DNA from: Alcaligenes faecalis
GTDB taxonomy: Bacteria; Pseudomonadota; Gammaproteobacteria; Burkholderiales; Burkholderiaceae_B
Direction of reading: 5' to 3'
NCBI RefSeq assembly: GCF_005311025.1
Contig: NZ_CP031747.1
Coordinates: 3,013,544 to 3,077,543, forward strand
Length of the DNA: 64,000 bases
The notes under the pieces were generated by a model. It did not search any database. It worked only from the letters and a program-made list of their open reading frames with translations, and was not told the DNA's origin. Position numbers and translations under genes: made by a program. Every line of letters starts with the position of its first letter. Position 1 is the stretch's first letter. Shown in pieces: positions 1-8,506 of the stretch.

Positions 1-147
1 AAGGCCAATGCATCTCTGATTGATGAAAATGCGTCTGAAATCATGCTGACCGAAGTGAATAAAATGCTTTCCCTGGTTTGCATCCGGATCAACAACGCCG
101 TCTATTCCAATATGGTCGATCGCGTTCAATCCCTGAACAAGCTATGA
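1..147 (+). CDS. 3' end of an unknown gene (partial)
   Basis: An open frame runs from the window edge to TGA at 145-147 and gives the last 48 residues of a protein (ends ...VQSLNKL). No domain is recognisable in so short a piece; it looks helical and contains no signal peptide or metal motif. Its stop overlaps the ATG of the next gene in an ATGA junction (144-147), so the two are probably translationally coupled and work together. The 5' part lies outside the window, so I assign no function. Confidence 0.6.
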   Translation, partial: KANASLIDENASEIMLTEVNKMLSLVCIRINNAVYSNMVDRVQSLNKL

Positions 148-1403
148 AAAAGTACTTCAATGTAGCCCTGTGCTGCACCTTGCTGATTTTCTATGAGGCC
201 TCTCACTCGGTTGGAACAGGTTTACTGGACCGCCTGGCCCAGGAAAACATTATTGGCGACGGCCTAGCTCGCCCCCAATCCGCCTCAAATCCAGTAAAGC
301 GAAATACCGTCCCCTCTTTCGCTGTCGATTCTGATCAGGACAACAGCCACGCCTTGCTCCGCAACGAACTGCATCAAGCCAATACTCAGTTGATCGCCTT
401 GCAACAGCGCCTGTCGGATGCCGAAAACCTGAATAGCCAACTGCAACAACAACTCCAGCAGCTACAGGCAGAACCGGATGGGGCTCTGGTCCTGGCGCCC
501 ATTGCTATCGATCAGGAGCAGAACCAAGCACGGATCAAGGAATTGAGTCAGCGTCTGGAAGAGGAGCTGAATCAGAAACATGCTTTGGCATCAGAACTGG
601 AAAGCCTGCAAAGAGACCGAAGCCTGGAGCTGTCTAATGGCCAGTCACAAGACAGCAGACTGGCTGCAAATGCGGCTGAAATCACCACCCTCAAAAAAGA
701 AATTGATGATCTGAAGGAAACAAAACAGGACTTGCAGCACAGACTGGTCGCGCAGGCTCTTACTGCCAGCAAGGCCGAATCTGGCGGAGCCCCCAGGCGC
801 ATGATTGTGAATGATGCAGCCTCGCCAGATATCCGCCTTAGCTATGCCATCGGAGCCTGGTATGCGGACAGTGCGCCGCACGAGACACAGAAGCTGGCAT
901 CCATTGGCAAAACACTGGATTTGCAAGCCTTCTCACAAGGCTTCAGCGACAAGATCGATCAACGCCTGCAGCTGTCCTCCAGCATCATTTCTGTGGAGCT
1001 GGCCAACGTAGACAAGTTATTGGAGCAAGCCATGCTGTCCAAGAACGAGAAACAGGCCAAGTCTGTTCTTGCGGCGGCTGGAGCCGAAAAAGGCGCAATC
1101 AAAATGCCTGATGGTGTGGTCTACAAAATCTTGAGCAAGGGCAAGGCGCCCATGGTAACCGCTAGCAGCGACATTCTGTTTGAACTGGATGAGGAACTGG
1201 CCACAGGTGAGGTACTGGCGGCCAGAGAAACCAAAACCAGTCTCACCACGAACTTGCCGCCCCTATTCCAAGATATCGTCAAACAACTGGGTATTGGCGG
1301 TTCGGCAAGAATCCACATCCCTATCACCGAGGCTCATGCTGCTACTGGGGTGCTGCCGGGCTCGGTATCGATCACTACCATCAAAATTATTGGTGTGAAA
1401 TAA
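144..1403 (+). CDS. Exported FKBP/Mip-like protein with long coiled coil
   Basis: 419 residues from ATG 144, chosen because it overlaps the previous stop (ATGA) and opens with a hydrophobic signal-like segment (about residues 3-20). Residues about 60-210 are rich in Gln, Glu, Leu and Lys and should form a coiled coil. The C-terminal half aligns by eye with FkpA/Mip proteins: an FKBP N-terminal dimerisation region (LSYAIGAWYAD...), then GVVYKILSKG and a final strand ending TIKIIGVK. The part that normally supplies the aromatic FK506-binding pocket (YKGTLIDGKxFD in FkpA) is shortened and altered (FELDEELATGEV), so prolyl isomerase activity is doubtful. A periplasmic chaperone role is more likely. 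The longer frame starting at 78 has no support. Confidence 0.65.
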   Translation: MKKYFNVALCCTLLIFYEASHSVGTGLLDRLAQENIIGDGLARPQSASNPVKRNTVPSFAVDSDQDNSHALLRNELHQANTQLIALQQRLSDAENLNSQLQQQLQQLQAEPDGALVLAPIAIDQEQNQARIKELSQRLEEELNQKHALASELESLQRDRSLELSNGQSQDSRLAANAAEITTLKKEIDDLKETKQDLQHRLVAQALTASKAESGGAPRRMIVNDAASPDIRLSYAIGAWYADSAPHETQKLASIGKTLDLQAFSQGFSDKIDQRLQLSSSIISVELANVDKLLEQAMLSKNEKQAKSVLAAAGAEKGAIKMPDGVVYKILSKGKAPMVTASSDILFELDEELATGEVLAARETKTSLTTNLPPLFQDIVKQLGIGGSARIHIPITEAHAATGVLPGSVSITTIKIIGVK

Positions 1404-1460
1404 GACTGGAATAGAGGTGCCCCATTCCTCCGCATCAAGGATCGAGCCGGATATCAGGTA

Positions 1461-1513
1461 TCGGATGTCGGATGTCGGATGTCGGATGTCGGATGTCGGA
1501 TGTCGGATGTCGG
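1461..1513. repeat. Heptanucleotide tandem repeat, 7 copies
   Basis: Seven perfect consecutive copies of TCGGATG (1461-1509) followed by a partial unit. It lies in the 176-bp gap between the convergent FKBP-like gene and an SDR gene, so a copy-number change would not shift a reading frame of either. A unit of 7 is not a multiple of 3, and short ORFs read through it are artefacts. Confidence 0.95.
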
Positions 1514-1534
1514 CATCAGTATATTTCCCAACAC

Positions 1535-1575
1535 AGGATGGCGGCTCCAACACAAAAAAAGAGCCGCCAAACCTG
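1535..1575. terminator. Stem-loop between convergent genes
   Basis: GGCGGCTC (1540-1547) pairs with GAGCCGCC (1561-1568), and the stem continues after a bulge through CAGG (1535-1538) and CCTG (1572-1575). The loop is A-rich on the plus strand. It lies just after the SDR stop codon and downstream of the FKBP-like gene, so it could end both transcripts. There is no U-run immediately after the stem, so this is not a textbook intrinsic terminator. Confidence 0.4.
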
Positions 1576-1579
1576 TCGC

Positions 1580-2332
1580 TTAACGAGCGGTATAGCCCCC
1601 GTCGGCCACCAGACATGCTCCCGTCATGAAGCTGGCCCCCTGCGACAACAGGAAGGCAATGGCATGGGCAATTTCATCTGAATGCCCCAAGCGGCCAATA
1701 GGATGCTGAGTCACCAGATCAGCCCGCGCCGCCTCGTCGTAGTCCGACAGAATCGGTGTATCCACATAGCCGGGGTGAATCGTATTGATGCGTATGCCTT
1801 TGGAGGAGTATTCCAGCGCAGCGGCTCGGCTCAACCCCACTACCCCATGTTTCGCCGCGTTATAGCCGGGCAAGCGGGCATTGGACACCAGGCCCATGAT
1901 GGACGACATATTCACAATCGCCCCACCACCCGCTGCCAAAATAGCCGGAATCTGATAGCGCAAGCCATAGGCTACGCCATTCAGATTGGTATCGATCAGG
2001 CGATGCCAATCATCCAGATCCATCTCCCCAACCGGCTTGGAGCCGCCCAGAATGCCTGCATTATTGACAGCAAAGTGCAAAGCGCCGAAATGCTCAATGG
2101 CACAATCCACCAAGGCTTTCACTTGCTCGGGCTTGGTCACATCGGCTACTTGGGCTACCGCCTTACCACCCGCTTGTTCGATCTCCTTGACCACCTCCTC
2201 CAGGGCACTACGATTTCTACCGGACACCACCACAGACAAACCATTCGCAGCCAGCACACGTGCGGTCGCAGCGCCAATACCTGACGTTGCCCCCGTCACC
2301 AAAGCAGAGTGACCAGAGAATGAATACTTCAT
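1580..2332 (-). CDS. SDR-family oxidoreductase, NADP-type (tandem copy 1)
   Basis: Classical short-chain dehydrogenase/reductase, 250 residues. It has the Rossmann motif TGATSGIG (13-20), NNAG (90-93) and the catalytic set Ser143/144, Tyr157 and Lys161 (YNAAK). After strand beta-2 it reads SGRNRS (37-42), with basic residues that usually select NADP(H). ATG 2332 is preceded by AAGGAG at good spacing; upstream extension of the frame has no support. It is a tandem paralogue of the gene at 2442-3194, of equal length and nearly identical in the second half, but the two differ at the cofactor site. The substrate is unknown; position at the end of a PHB locus suggests a hydroxyacyl or keto compound (inference). 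A terminator hairpin separates the two copies. Confidence 0.85.
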   Translation of the reverse strand: MKYSFSGHSALVTGATSGIGAATARVLAANGLSVVVSGRNRSALEEVVKEIEQAGGKAVAQVADVTKPEQVKALVDCAIEHFGALHFAVNNAGILGGSKPVGEMDLDDWHRLIDTNLNGVAYGLRYQIPAILAAGGGAIVNMSSIMGLVSNARLPGYNAAKHGVVGLSRAAALEYSSKGIRINTIHPGYVDTPILSDYDEAARADLVTQHPIGRLGHSDEIAHAIAFLLSQGASFMTGACLVADGGYTAR

Positions 2333-2345
2333 TGTGGAACTCCTT

Positions 2346-2373
2346 AAAAATAGGCCCCAGTAAAAGTGGGGCC
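2346..2373 (-). terminator. Intrinsic terminator between the two SDR genes
   Basis: On the minus strand GGCCCCA (2373-2367) and TGGGGCC (2359-2353) form a 7-bp GC-rich stem followed by TATTTTT (2352-2346). The U-run runs directly into the AAGGAG ribosome site of the downstream SDR gene, so termination here would limit expression of copy 1 relative to copy 2. Confidence 0.7.
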
Positions 2374-2441
2374 CGGATTTTCGCTGGCTAATTTTGGATT
2401 GAAATACTGATTTTGTTCTCGCAGCGACGTGATCCCCCAAC

Positions 2442-3194
2442 TCAAATAGAGGTGTAGCCCCCATCGGCCACCATGCAAGCACCCGTCATGAAGCTGGCAC
2501 CATCCGAAAGCAGGAAAGCAATGGCATGGGCGATTTCATCCGCATGGCCCAAACGACCAATCGGGTGCTGGGCCACCAAAGCAGCGCGCGCGGCCTCATC
2601 AAAGCCCGACAGAATGGGGGTATCCACATAACCGGGGTGGATGGTATTGATGCGTATGCCTTTGGAGGAATACTCCAAAGCCGCAGAACGGCTCAGGCCG
2701 ACGACTCCATGCTTGGCCGCGTTGTAGCCGGGCAATGTCGGATTGGCAACCAGGCCCATGATGGAAGACATATTCACAATGGCGCCGCCCCCTGCCGCCA
2801 AAATGGCGGGGATCTGATAGCGCAGGCCATAGGCTACGCCGTTCAGATTAATGTCGATCAGGCGACGCCAGCCATCCAGGTCCATTTCGCCAGCCGGGCC
2901 GGAATCCCCGCCCACACCGGCGTTATTGACGGCAAAGTGCAAGGCCCCGAAATGCTCAATGGCGCAATCAACAGCCGCCTTTACTTGATCAGGCTGGGTG
3001 ACATCGGCCACATTGCCCACGGCCTTGCCACCGGCCTGCTCAATTTCCTTGACCACGGCCTGCACGGCATCAGCCTGTACGTCGGACACCACGACCGACA
3101 AACCATTGGCCGCCAGCATGCGGGCCGTGGCGGCACCAATGCCGGAGGCTGCACCCGTTACCAGAACAGAGTGGCCGGAAAATGAATACTTCAT
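2442..3194 (-). CDS. SDR-family oxidoreductase, NAD-type (tandem copy 2)
   Basis: 250-residue classical SDR with TGAASGIG (13-20), NNAG (90-93), Ser143/144, Tyr157 and Lys161. In contrast to its neighbour it has Asp38 (SDVQAD) after beta-2, the acidic residue that normally selects NAD(H). ATG 3194 follows GAAGGAG at 8 nt; the TTG two codons upstream lies too close to that site. It starts 37 bp after the DUF3141 gene and is probably transcribed with it as part of the pha unit. The substrate is not evident from the sequence. Conserved SSIMGLV and HPGYVDTPI segments are shared with copy 1, so both probably act on the same or related compounds with different cofactors (inference). Confidence 0.85.
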   Translation of the reverse strand: MKYSFSGHSVLVTGAASGIGAATARMLAANGLSVVVSDVQADAVQAVVKEIEQAGGKAVGNVADVTQPDQVKAAVDCAIEHFGALHFAVNNAGVGGDSGPAGEMDLDGWRRLIDINLNGVAYGLRYQIPAILAAGGGAIVNMSSIMGLVANPTLPGYNAAKHGVVGLSRSAALEYSSKGIRINTIHPGYVDTPILSGFDEAARAALVAQHPIGRLGHADEIAHAIAFLLSDGASFMTGACMVADGGYTSI

Positions 3195-3231
3195 ACTCAA
3201 AACTCCTTCAAAAATTCATTCACGCCAAATC

Positions 3232-5979
3232 TCAGGATTTGCGCTGACGAGTCCTGGACGGAGCGCCCGTGCTGGCAGGCTGAGCTACAGCCTTGCTCTG
3301 TCCGGATGCTGGCGATGGGCTCATGGCAGGTTTAGATACTGGCGATTTGCTTGTAGCAGGAGCTGCCGAGCTTGAAACGGCGGAGGCTGGAGTCCCAGCA
3401 ACGCGGGTCGCTTTACCCGTTTCCTTGCTGGGCTCCGCCGATTTGGCCTGGGGTTTGGCCGCTGTATTACCCTCTGCTTTTGTCGTGGCGCCAACCTTGG
3501 TATCACCCATGGAGCGAGCAACAGGCTTGTCAGCTGCGGGCTTGGCGGCTGCTTTCACTGGTGCTGTTGCCGCTGTTTTAGCGGTCGTAGCTGGTGACGA
3601 TGTACCAGTCGATTTCACGACCATTTTCTGTACTGGCTGGGCCGCCGTTGGCTTTACTGACGCAGGAACAGCCGACTTCTTGGCCACTGCAGGCGTCGTT
3701 TTAACAGCTGCTTTCGTTGTGACCTTGCTTGCTGTTTTGGCGACGGGCTTGGTGCCTGCACTGCTCGATTTCTCGCCCTGCTCCTGCTGTTTGGCGGCCG
3801 ACTCGAACAAGCCAAGAACTTCTTGGGAAGCTTGAGTTACCGCCTCGGAGGCAGGGTCTTGTTCGTCGATGGCGCTGATCAATTGCTTGATCAGGGATGC
3901 CACCAGACGAATTTCCTCGGGCGTCTGCTTGCTAAGCAAATGGGGAATCGCTTCCACGGCCTTATGACCGTGGTGCGCCAGCACCAGGGCCTGCTCGCGA
4001 ATCGCAGCACGCATTTTTTCAATATCAAAATTGCCCGTGTCGTATTGCTCGCGCAAACGCATGGCGGCATGGTGATAACGCTCGTCCACGCTGTTGCGCT
4101 GCTTGGCTATATGGAACAAACCACGCAGTGCTGCTTCCAGCAAACCGCCTTCGTTCAACAAGCCATCCAATCTGTGCATTTGCTGGCGTACAAAGGCCAG
4201 ATGCTCGGGCGAACTACCAGGATGGGGACGCGCCGGGATGGAATCGCCCGGTGCATGACCGGCCAGGGCCATCAGCAAAGGAGAGCCATAGACGGTGTCG
4301 AACCAGATCTGATAGATGCTGTCGCGGCGGTCACGATAATTATTCAAGACCCGTTCCATGGCCTGGGAGAAATTCTCCTGCGCCTCCAGGAAAGGATTAT
4401 CCTCATCCACAGTCTGACGCTGCTGTGCGATATTCTCGGCCCATTGGTGGATCGTTGCGGCCCAGGGATGGGCGCTGGTCCAGGACTCGTAAGACAAGCG
4501 CATGGGATGCAATGCTTCCAGCAACGCGGCGGTATAAGGCGTAGTCAAAGCTTTTACCCAAGGCTGCAAGGTGCTCTTGTAAAAAGCCAGATTGATTTCC
4601 GACAGACGGGCAGCGGCAGCAAAGCGGCGATCAGATTCGGGATCAGGCTGCACAATCTCCGCAATTTCAGCCAGGCTGCTTTGACGCACCGACATCAGAT
4701 AGGGGTCATTCAATAAGGTGTCGTCGTCGGGCGTTTCCTCGACAGTGGCCCGATAAATTCCGGCGGGCAACAGGTCAATTTGATCAATCGTGCTGGCAAA
4801 TTTGCGGTGCTCTTTACTGCCCACACTGCCCGACACAAAAATACCCAGGTGCCCGATACGATCATGGGTCGTGAACACAATGGTCTGGTCGTGACTGCGT
4901 ACATCATCGTCGTCCAGATACAAGTCAGTAATCCAGCCCAGGGCCTGTGCAGGCGGCGTGATGTTGTCGCCAAAGGAACTGAACACCACAATGGGCGAGC
5001 GAATATTGCGCAGGTCGATACGGATGCCATCCGACGTCAACAACTGGGCTGTAGACAGCTTGTTGCCAATGAACAGGTTGTCCACGATGTACTGCATTTC
5101 CACATCATTCAAAAAGACATAACCCCCCCAGTACTTCTCGAAACCGATATAGCGCTCGGCCTCGGTGTCGGCCTTGGCGTACACGTTGTACTGCTTGGAC
5201 CACAAGGTATTGGCCGGGTCCAGGTTCTCGAAATTCTTGACCAGCCACGCACCATCAAAACGGCCATTGCCCAGGTCGCTGGTCAGGGCGGTCAGCCAAC
5301 TGCCGCCCAGCAGACCACCGGCATAACGCATGGGGTTGCGACCGGCCCAATAGGACACGGGCGCACCGGCCAGAATCAAGGGGCCAAACAGCTCCGGCCA
5401 GACGGCGGCGGCCATCATGACCTGCCAGCCCGCCTGACAATTGCCAATCACCACCGGCTTGCCCTGACTTTCCGGATGCAATTCAGCCGCTTTGCTGACA
5501 AAGGCAGCATGGGCTCGCATCACATCCTCGACGGTCTGACCGGGAACGGGGTCCGGTAAAAAACCAACAAAGTAACAAGGGTGCCCGGCTTGCAGCGCAG
5601 CACCGATTTCACTGTCGGACTTGAAGCCACCGATCCCCGGTCCGTGCCCTGCCCTGGGGTCCACCACCAGGAAAGGACGTTTGCTGGGATCGGTAGGCTG
5701 ATCTTCCGGTGCCAGAATGCGCACCATCAGATAGTTAACGGGTCGGGGAAGACTCAGGCCCGACATGACCAGTTCAGCCGGGAAGTTCAGCACATTGGGC
5801 ACCTCAACCTTGCGTTGAGCCTGGTACTGATCCCCGACCTGACGCTCGATATCGGCATACAGAATGGCGCGCTGCCAGGCGTCCACCAGGTACGAGGAGA
5901 CGGTCTGACCCAGGTTCCAGGGATTCATCATCCAGGAGGACCAGGCCGTGCTGTCGTCACGAGACTTATCTGTCATCAT
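3232..5979 (-). CDS. DUF3141 PhaC-like alpha/beta hydrolase with basic Ala/Lys/Pro tail
   Basis: About 915 residues. Residues 1 to about 730 match the DUF3141 family, relatives of PHA synthases: a hydrolase fold with the nucleophile elbow GNCQAGW, where Cys replaces Ser as in PhaC, a later acidic segment SSFGDNITPP and a His-containing segment HDRIGHLGIF. The last ~175 residues are low-complexity, rich in Lys, Ala, Pro, Thr and Ser, strongly basic, ending SRTRQRKS. This resembles the histone-H1-like tails of PhaF and PhaM. Two adjacent ATGs (5979, 5976) follow GGAAGGGAG; the second has the better spacing. The gene lies 25 bp after phaA in the same operon. A role at the PHB granule, such as polymer modification or nucleoid tethering, is inferred; activity is not known to me. 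Confidence 0.75.
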   Translation of the reverse strand: MMTDKSRDDSTAWSSWMMNPWNLGQTVSSYLVDAWQRAILYADIERQVGDQYQAQRKVEVPNVLNFPAELVMSGLSLPRPVNYLMVRILAPEDQPTDPSKRPFLVVDPRAGHGPGIGGFKSDSEIGAALQAGHPCYFVGFLPDPVPGQTVEDVMRAHAAFVSKAAELHPESQGKPVVIGNCQAGWQVMMAAAVWPELFGPLILAGAPVSYWAGRNPMRYAGGLLGGSWLTALTSDLGNGRFDGAWLVKNFENLDPANTLWSKQYNVYAKADTEAERYIGFEKYWGGYVFLNDVEMQYIVDNLFIGNKLSTAQLLTSDGIRIDLRNIRSPIVVFSSFGDNITPPAQALGWITDLYLDDDDVRSHDQTIVFTTHDRIGHLGIFVSGSVGSKEHRKFASTIDQIDLLPAGIYRATVEETPDDDTLLNDPYLMSVRQSSLAEIAEIVQPDPESDRRFAAAARLSEINLAFYKSTLQPWVKALTTPYTAALLEALHPMRLSYESWTSAHPWAATIHQWAENIAQQRQTVDEDNPFLEAQENFSQAMERVLNNYRDRRDSIYQIWFDTVYGSPLLMALAGHAPGDSIPARPHPGSSPEHLAFVRQQMHRLDGLLNEGGLLEAALRGLFHIAKQRNSVDERYHHAAMRLREQYDTGNFDIEKMRAAIREQALVLAHHGHKAVEAIPHLLSKQTPEEIRLVASLIKQLISAIDEQDPASEAVTQASQEVLGLFESAAKQQEQGEKSSSAGTKPVAKTASKVTTKAAVKTTPAVAKKSAVPASVKPTAAQPVQKMVVKSTGTSSPATTAKTAATAPVKAAAKPAADKPVARSMGDTKVGATTKAEGNTAAKPQAKSAEPSKETGKATRVAGTPASAVSSSAAPATSKSPVSKPAMSPSPASGQSKAVAQPASTGAPSRTRQRKS

Positions 5980-6004
5980 CTTCTCCCTTCCATCAGCTAT
6001 CTGT

Positions 6005-7189
6005 TCAAGCGGCCTCAATGGCAATCGCTACGCCTTGACCACCGCCAATGCACAAGGTGGCCAGACCTTTCTGGGCACCACGGCGACGCATTTCATGAAC
6101 CAAGGTCACCAGCACGCGCGCGCCGGAAGCACCAATGGGGTGACCCAAAGCGATGGCACCGCCATTGACGTTGACCTTGTCCATATCCCACTGCAAGTCT
6201 TTGGCCACCGCCAGCGATTGAGCGGCAAAGGCTTCGTTGGCTTCGATCAAGTCCAGTTGATCCAGTTCCCAACCCACCTTCTTCAAGACCTTGCGACTGG
6301 CCGATACCGGGCCAATACCCATGATGGCCGGATCTACGCCCGTGCTGGCCCAGCCACGAATCCAGGCCAGAACGGGCAGGCTCAATTCCTTGGCTTTCTC
6401 TGCGCTGGCCAGCAAAAGTACGGCTGCACCGTCGTTGATGGTGGACGCGTTGCCGGCGGTAACCGTGCCGTCTTTCTTGAAGGCAGGACGCAGCTTGGCC
6501 AAGGACTCCAGCGTGGTTTGGGCACGCGGCTGTTCGTCGGCCTCAACGCGCACAGGGTCGCCTTTACGCTGAGGTACGTCGATGGGGGTAATTTCGTCCT
6601 TGAAGCGTCCGGCTTCCATCGCGGCTACGGCTTTACGCTGGGACTCCACCGCAAAAGCATCTTGTTGTTCGCGGGTGATGCCGTAGCGCTCGGCCAGGTT
6701 TTCGGCCGTGATCCCCATGTGGTAGTTGTGGAAAGCGTCGGTCAAACCGTCACGCAACAAGGTGTCATCCATCATGGCGTGGCCCAGGCCCAAGCCGGTA
6801 CGGGCTTTGTGTACAACAAAGGGAGCCAGGCTCATGCTTTCCTGACCACCGGCCAGCACCAGATCGGCATCGCCCAGGGCGATGGCCTGAGCCGCCAGAT
6901 GCACCGCTTTCAAGCCTGAACCGCAAAGCTTGTTCAGGGACATGGAGGGAACTTCATAAGGCAGGCCAGCGTTCACCGCGGCCTGACGAGCCGGGTTCTG
7001 ACCAGCGCCGGCGGTCAGAATCTGGCCCAGAATAACTTCATCAATCTGCTCGGCTGCAACGCCCGTGCTCTGGAGCACGGCACGAATCAGTTGTGCGCTC
7101 AAATCGTGGGCGGGCACCGTAGACAGCCCCCCTTGAAAACGGCCGATGGGACTACGAGTCGCAGCAACAATGGCGATATCTTTGTGCAT
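6005..7189 (-). CDS. phaA: Acetyl-CoA acetyltransferase (beta-ketothiolase)
   Basis: Condenses two acetyl-CoA to acetoacetyl-CoA, the first step of PHB synthesis, in the cytoplasm. At 394 residues it has the usual length. Visible active-site elements are Cys89 in [11 protein letters not shown], the His of GHPIGASG (about 350) and the second Cys in TLCIGGGQG (about 380). I chose ATG 7189 because AAAGGA lies 6 nt upstream and the protein then begins [16 protein letters not shown] as in known thiolases; ATGs at 7195 and 7204 overlap that site. It lies between phaB (70 bp upstream) and the DUF3141 gene. Confidence 0.95.
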   Translation of the reverse strand: MHKDIAIVAATRSPIGRFQGGLSTVPAHDLSAQLIRAVLQSTGVAAEQIDEVILGQILTAGAGQNPARQAAVNAGLPYEVPSMSLNKLCGSGLKAVHLAAQAIALGDADLVLAGGQESMSLAPFVVHKARTGLGLGHAMMDDTLLRDGLTDAFHNYHMGITAENLAERYGITREQQDAFAVESQRKAVAAMEAGRFKDEITPIDVPQRKGDPVRVEADEQPRAQTTLESLAKLRPAFKKDGTVTAGNASTINDGAAVLLLASAEKAKELSLPVLAWIRGWASTGVDPAIMGIGPVSASRKVLKKVGWELDQLDLIEANEAFAAQSLAVAKDLQWDMDKVNVNGGAIALGHPIGASGARVLVTLVHEMRRRGAQKGLATLCIGGGQGVAIAIEAA

Positions 7190-7259
7190 ATCCATTCCTT
7201 TCATAAGTCGCAGGCCCGACAAGCGGGCCCATACAGGCAGCAGCCGAACCGGATCTGGC

Positions 7260-8006
7260 TTAATACATATGCTGGCCGCCATTCATGGCGACATTACTAC
7301 CTGTCATAAATCCAGCTGCTTCGCTGGCAATAAAGGTGACCAGAGCGGCAATTTCCTCGGGCTTGCCCAGACGGCCAACCGGGATGCCCGCGATAATGCT
7401 GTTACGCACATCTTCAGGCACGGCCATGACCATTTTGGTGGCCAGATAACCGGGGGAAATTGTGTTTACGGTCACGCCCTTGCGCGCCACCTCCTGAGCC
7501 AAGGCCTTGGTGAAACCGTGCATCCCTGCCTTGGCGGCCGAGTAGTTGGTTTGACCGAACTGCCCCTTGCTGCCATTGATGGACGAGATATTGATCACTC
7601 GGCCCCAGGTACGCTCCAGCATGCCGTCAATAAACGGCTTGGTCACGTTGAACACCGAGTCCAGATTGACGCGCAGCACATCGTCCCACTTGTCTTTGCT
7701 CAGCTTGCGGAACGTGCCATCGCGCGTAATACCGGCGTTATTGACCAGGATATCGACTTGCAGACCGTCCTTCTCGATAGCTTGCGCCATTTGCTGGCAC
7801 GATTCGAAATCGGCCACATCAACGTGATAGCCCTGAAACACATAACCTGCATCGGCCTGCTCTTTAAGCCAGACCTGGGCATCGGCCTCGCTGCGCGAGT
7901 GAGTCACCAGAACTTGATGGCCCGCATCATGCAGGGCACGGGCGATCTCTTGGCCCAGACCGCCCATCCCACCTGTCACCAACGCCGTGCGTTTAACCGT
8001 AGACAT
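7260..8006 (-). CDS. phaB: Acetoacetyl-CoA reductase
   Basis: NADPH-dependent reductase converting acetoacetyl-CoA to (R)-3-hydroxybutyryl-CoA, the monomer for PhaC. 248 residues, SDR fold: TGGMGGLG near the start, [11 protein letters not shown], catalytic Ser in [14 protein letters not shown], Tyr/Lys in NYSAAKAG, and the [10 protein letters not shown] segment typical of PhaB rather than FabG. Basic residues after beta-2 (HSRSEAD) fit NADP(H). It begins 5 bp after the phaP stop, so phaP-phaB are one transcript. Confidence 0.95.
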   Translation of the reverse strand: MSTVKRTALVTGGMGGLGQEIARALHDAGHQVLVTHSRSEADAQVWLKEQADAGYVFQGYHVDVADFESCQQMAQAIEKDGLQVDILVNNAGITRDGTFRKLSKDKWDDVLRVNLDSVFNVTKPFIDGMLERTWGRVINISSINGSKGQFGQTNYSAAKAGMHGFTKALAQEVARKGVTVNTISPGYLATKMVMAVPEDVRNSIIAGIPVGRLGKPEEIAALVTFIASEAAGFMTGSNVAMNGGQHMY

Positions 8007-8011
8007 ACCGC

Positions 8012-8458
8012 TTATGCTCCCTTTTTAGTGTCAGAGGCGCTGGCAGCGTTTGCCCAAGGTGCGCCCCACTGCTTGAAAATATCCATCATTGGCACGGCCG
8101 CACTGGTATTGCTGACCACCGCCATCACCGACTTCTGCCAGGCTTCCAGCGCTTCCTGCAAACCGGAGGTGAACTCGGTCTGGTTCTGAATCGCTAATTG
8201 ATTGATGGTCTGGCTGTCGTTAACGCCGTGCTGGAACAAACGCCAGAACGTGTCGGCGGGCAAGGTGGCCAAGGACTGCCAGTTACCCGTTTGCAACAAG
8301 CCTTCAATCTCGGCCGTGGTCTGCTCCATGCTGCGCAAATTACTTTTCTGTACGGACTCCAGCCAACGATGGCCGCCCTCCTGCAGCAGGCGCGTGATAC
8401 GCAGTTGCAACTCAACATTGGCCTTGTACAGATCCAGGGGAAGTGTTTCCATGCTCAT
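8012..8458 (-). CDS. phaP: Phasin (PHB granule surface protein)
   Basis: 148-residue mostly helical amphipathic protein with the look of a phasin: LYKANVELQLRITRLLQEGGHRWLE, repeated Gln/Leu/Trp-containing helices, and a short C-terminal Ala/Lys tail. Phasins coat the PHB granule and control its size. ATG 8458 follows AAGGAG at 6 nt. It opens the phaP-phaB-phaA-DUF3141-SDR-SDR run. An intrinsic terminator ends only about 18 bp upstream of its start codon, so the transcript either reads through from the ABC-exporter operon or starts within it. Confidence 0.85.
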   Translation of the reverse strand: MSMETLPLDLYKANVELQLRITRLLQEGGHRWLESVQKSNLRSMEQTTAEIEGLLQTGNWQSLATLPADTFWRLFQHGVNDSQTINQLAIQNQTEFTSGLQEALEAWQKSVMAVVSNTSAAVPMMDIFKQWGAPWANAASASDTKKGA

Positions 8459-8475
8459 CGAAATCTCCTTAAAGG

Positions 8476-8498
8476 AAAAAAGTGCCCCCTGACGGGGC
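8476..8498 (-). terminator. Intrinsic terminator between ABC exporter operon and phaP
   Basis: On the minus strand GCCCC (8498-8494), a 5-nt loop and GGGGC (8488-8484) are followed by AC and six Ts (8481-8476). It directly follows the YhhJ-like gene and precedes the phaP ribosome site, so it insulates or attenuates phaP expression. Confidence 0.65.
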
Positions 8499-8506
8499 CC
8501 AGTCCA

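Noticed and set aside
1263..1629. Short frames encoding repeated SDIRHPT or MSDVGCR peptides
   Set aside because: They merely translate the 7-bp tandem repeat; no ribosome site or conservation argument.
3823..4716. 297-residue open frame on the plus strand inside the DUF3141 gene
   Set aside because: Antisense shadow of a GC-rich coding region; the minus-strand protein has clear family motifs and this frame has none.
5948..6919. 323-residue plus-strand frame over phaA
   Set aside because: Shadow of the thiolase gene; composition (Gln, His, Gly-rich) is typical of antisense reading.
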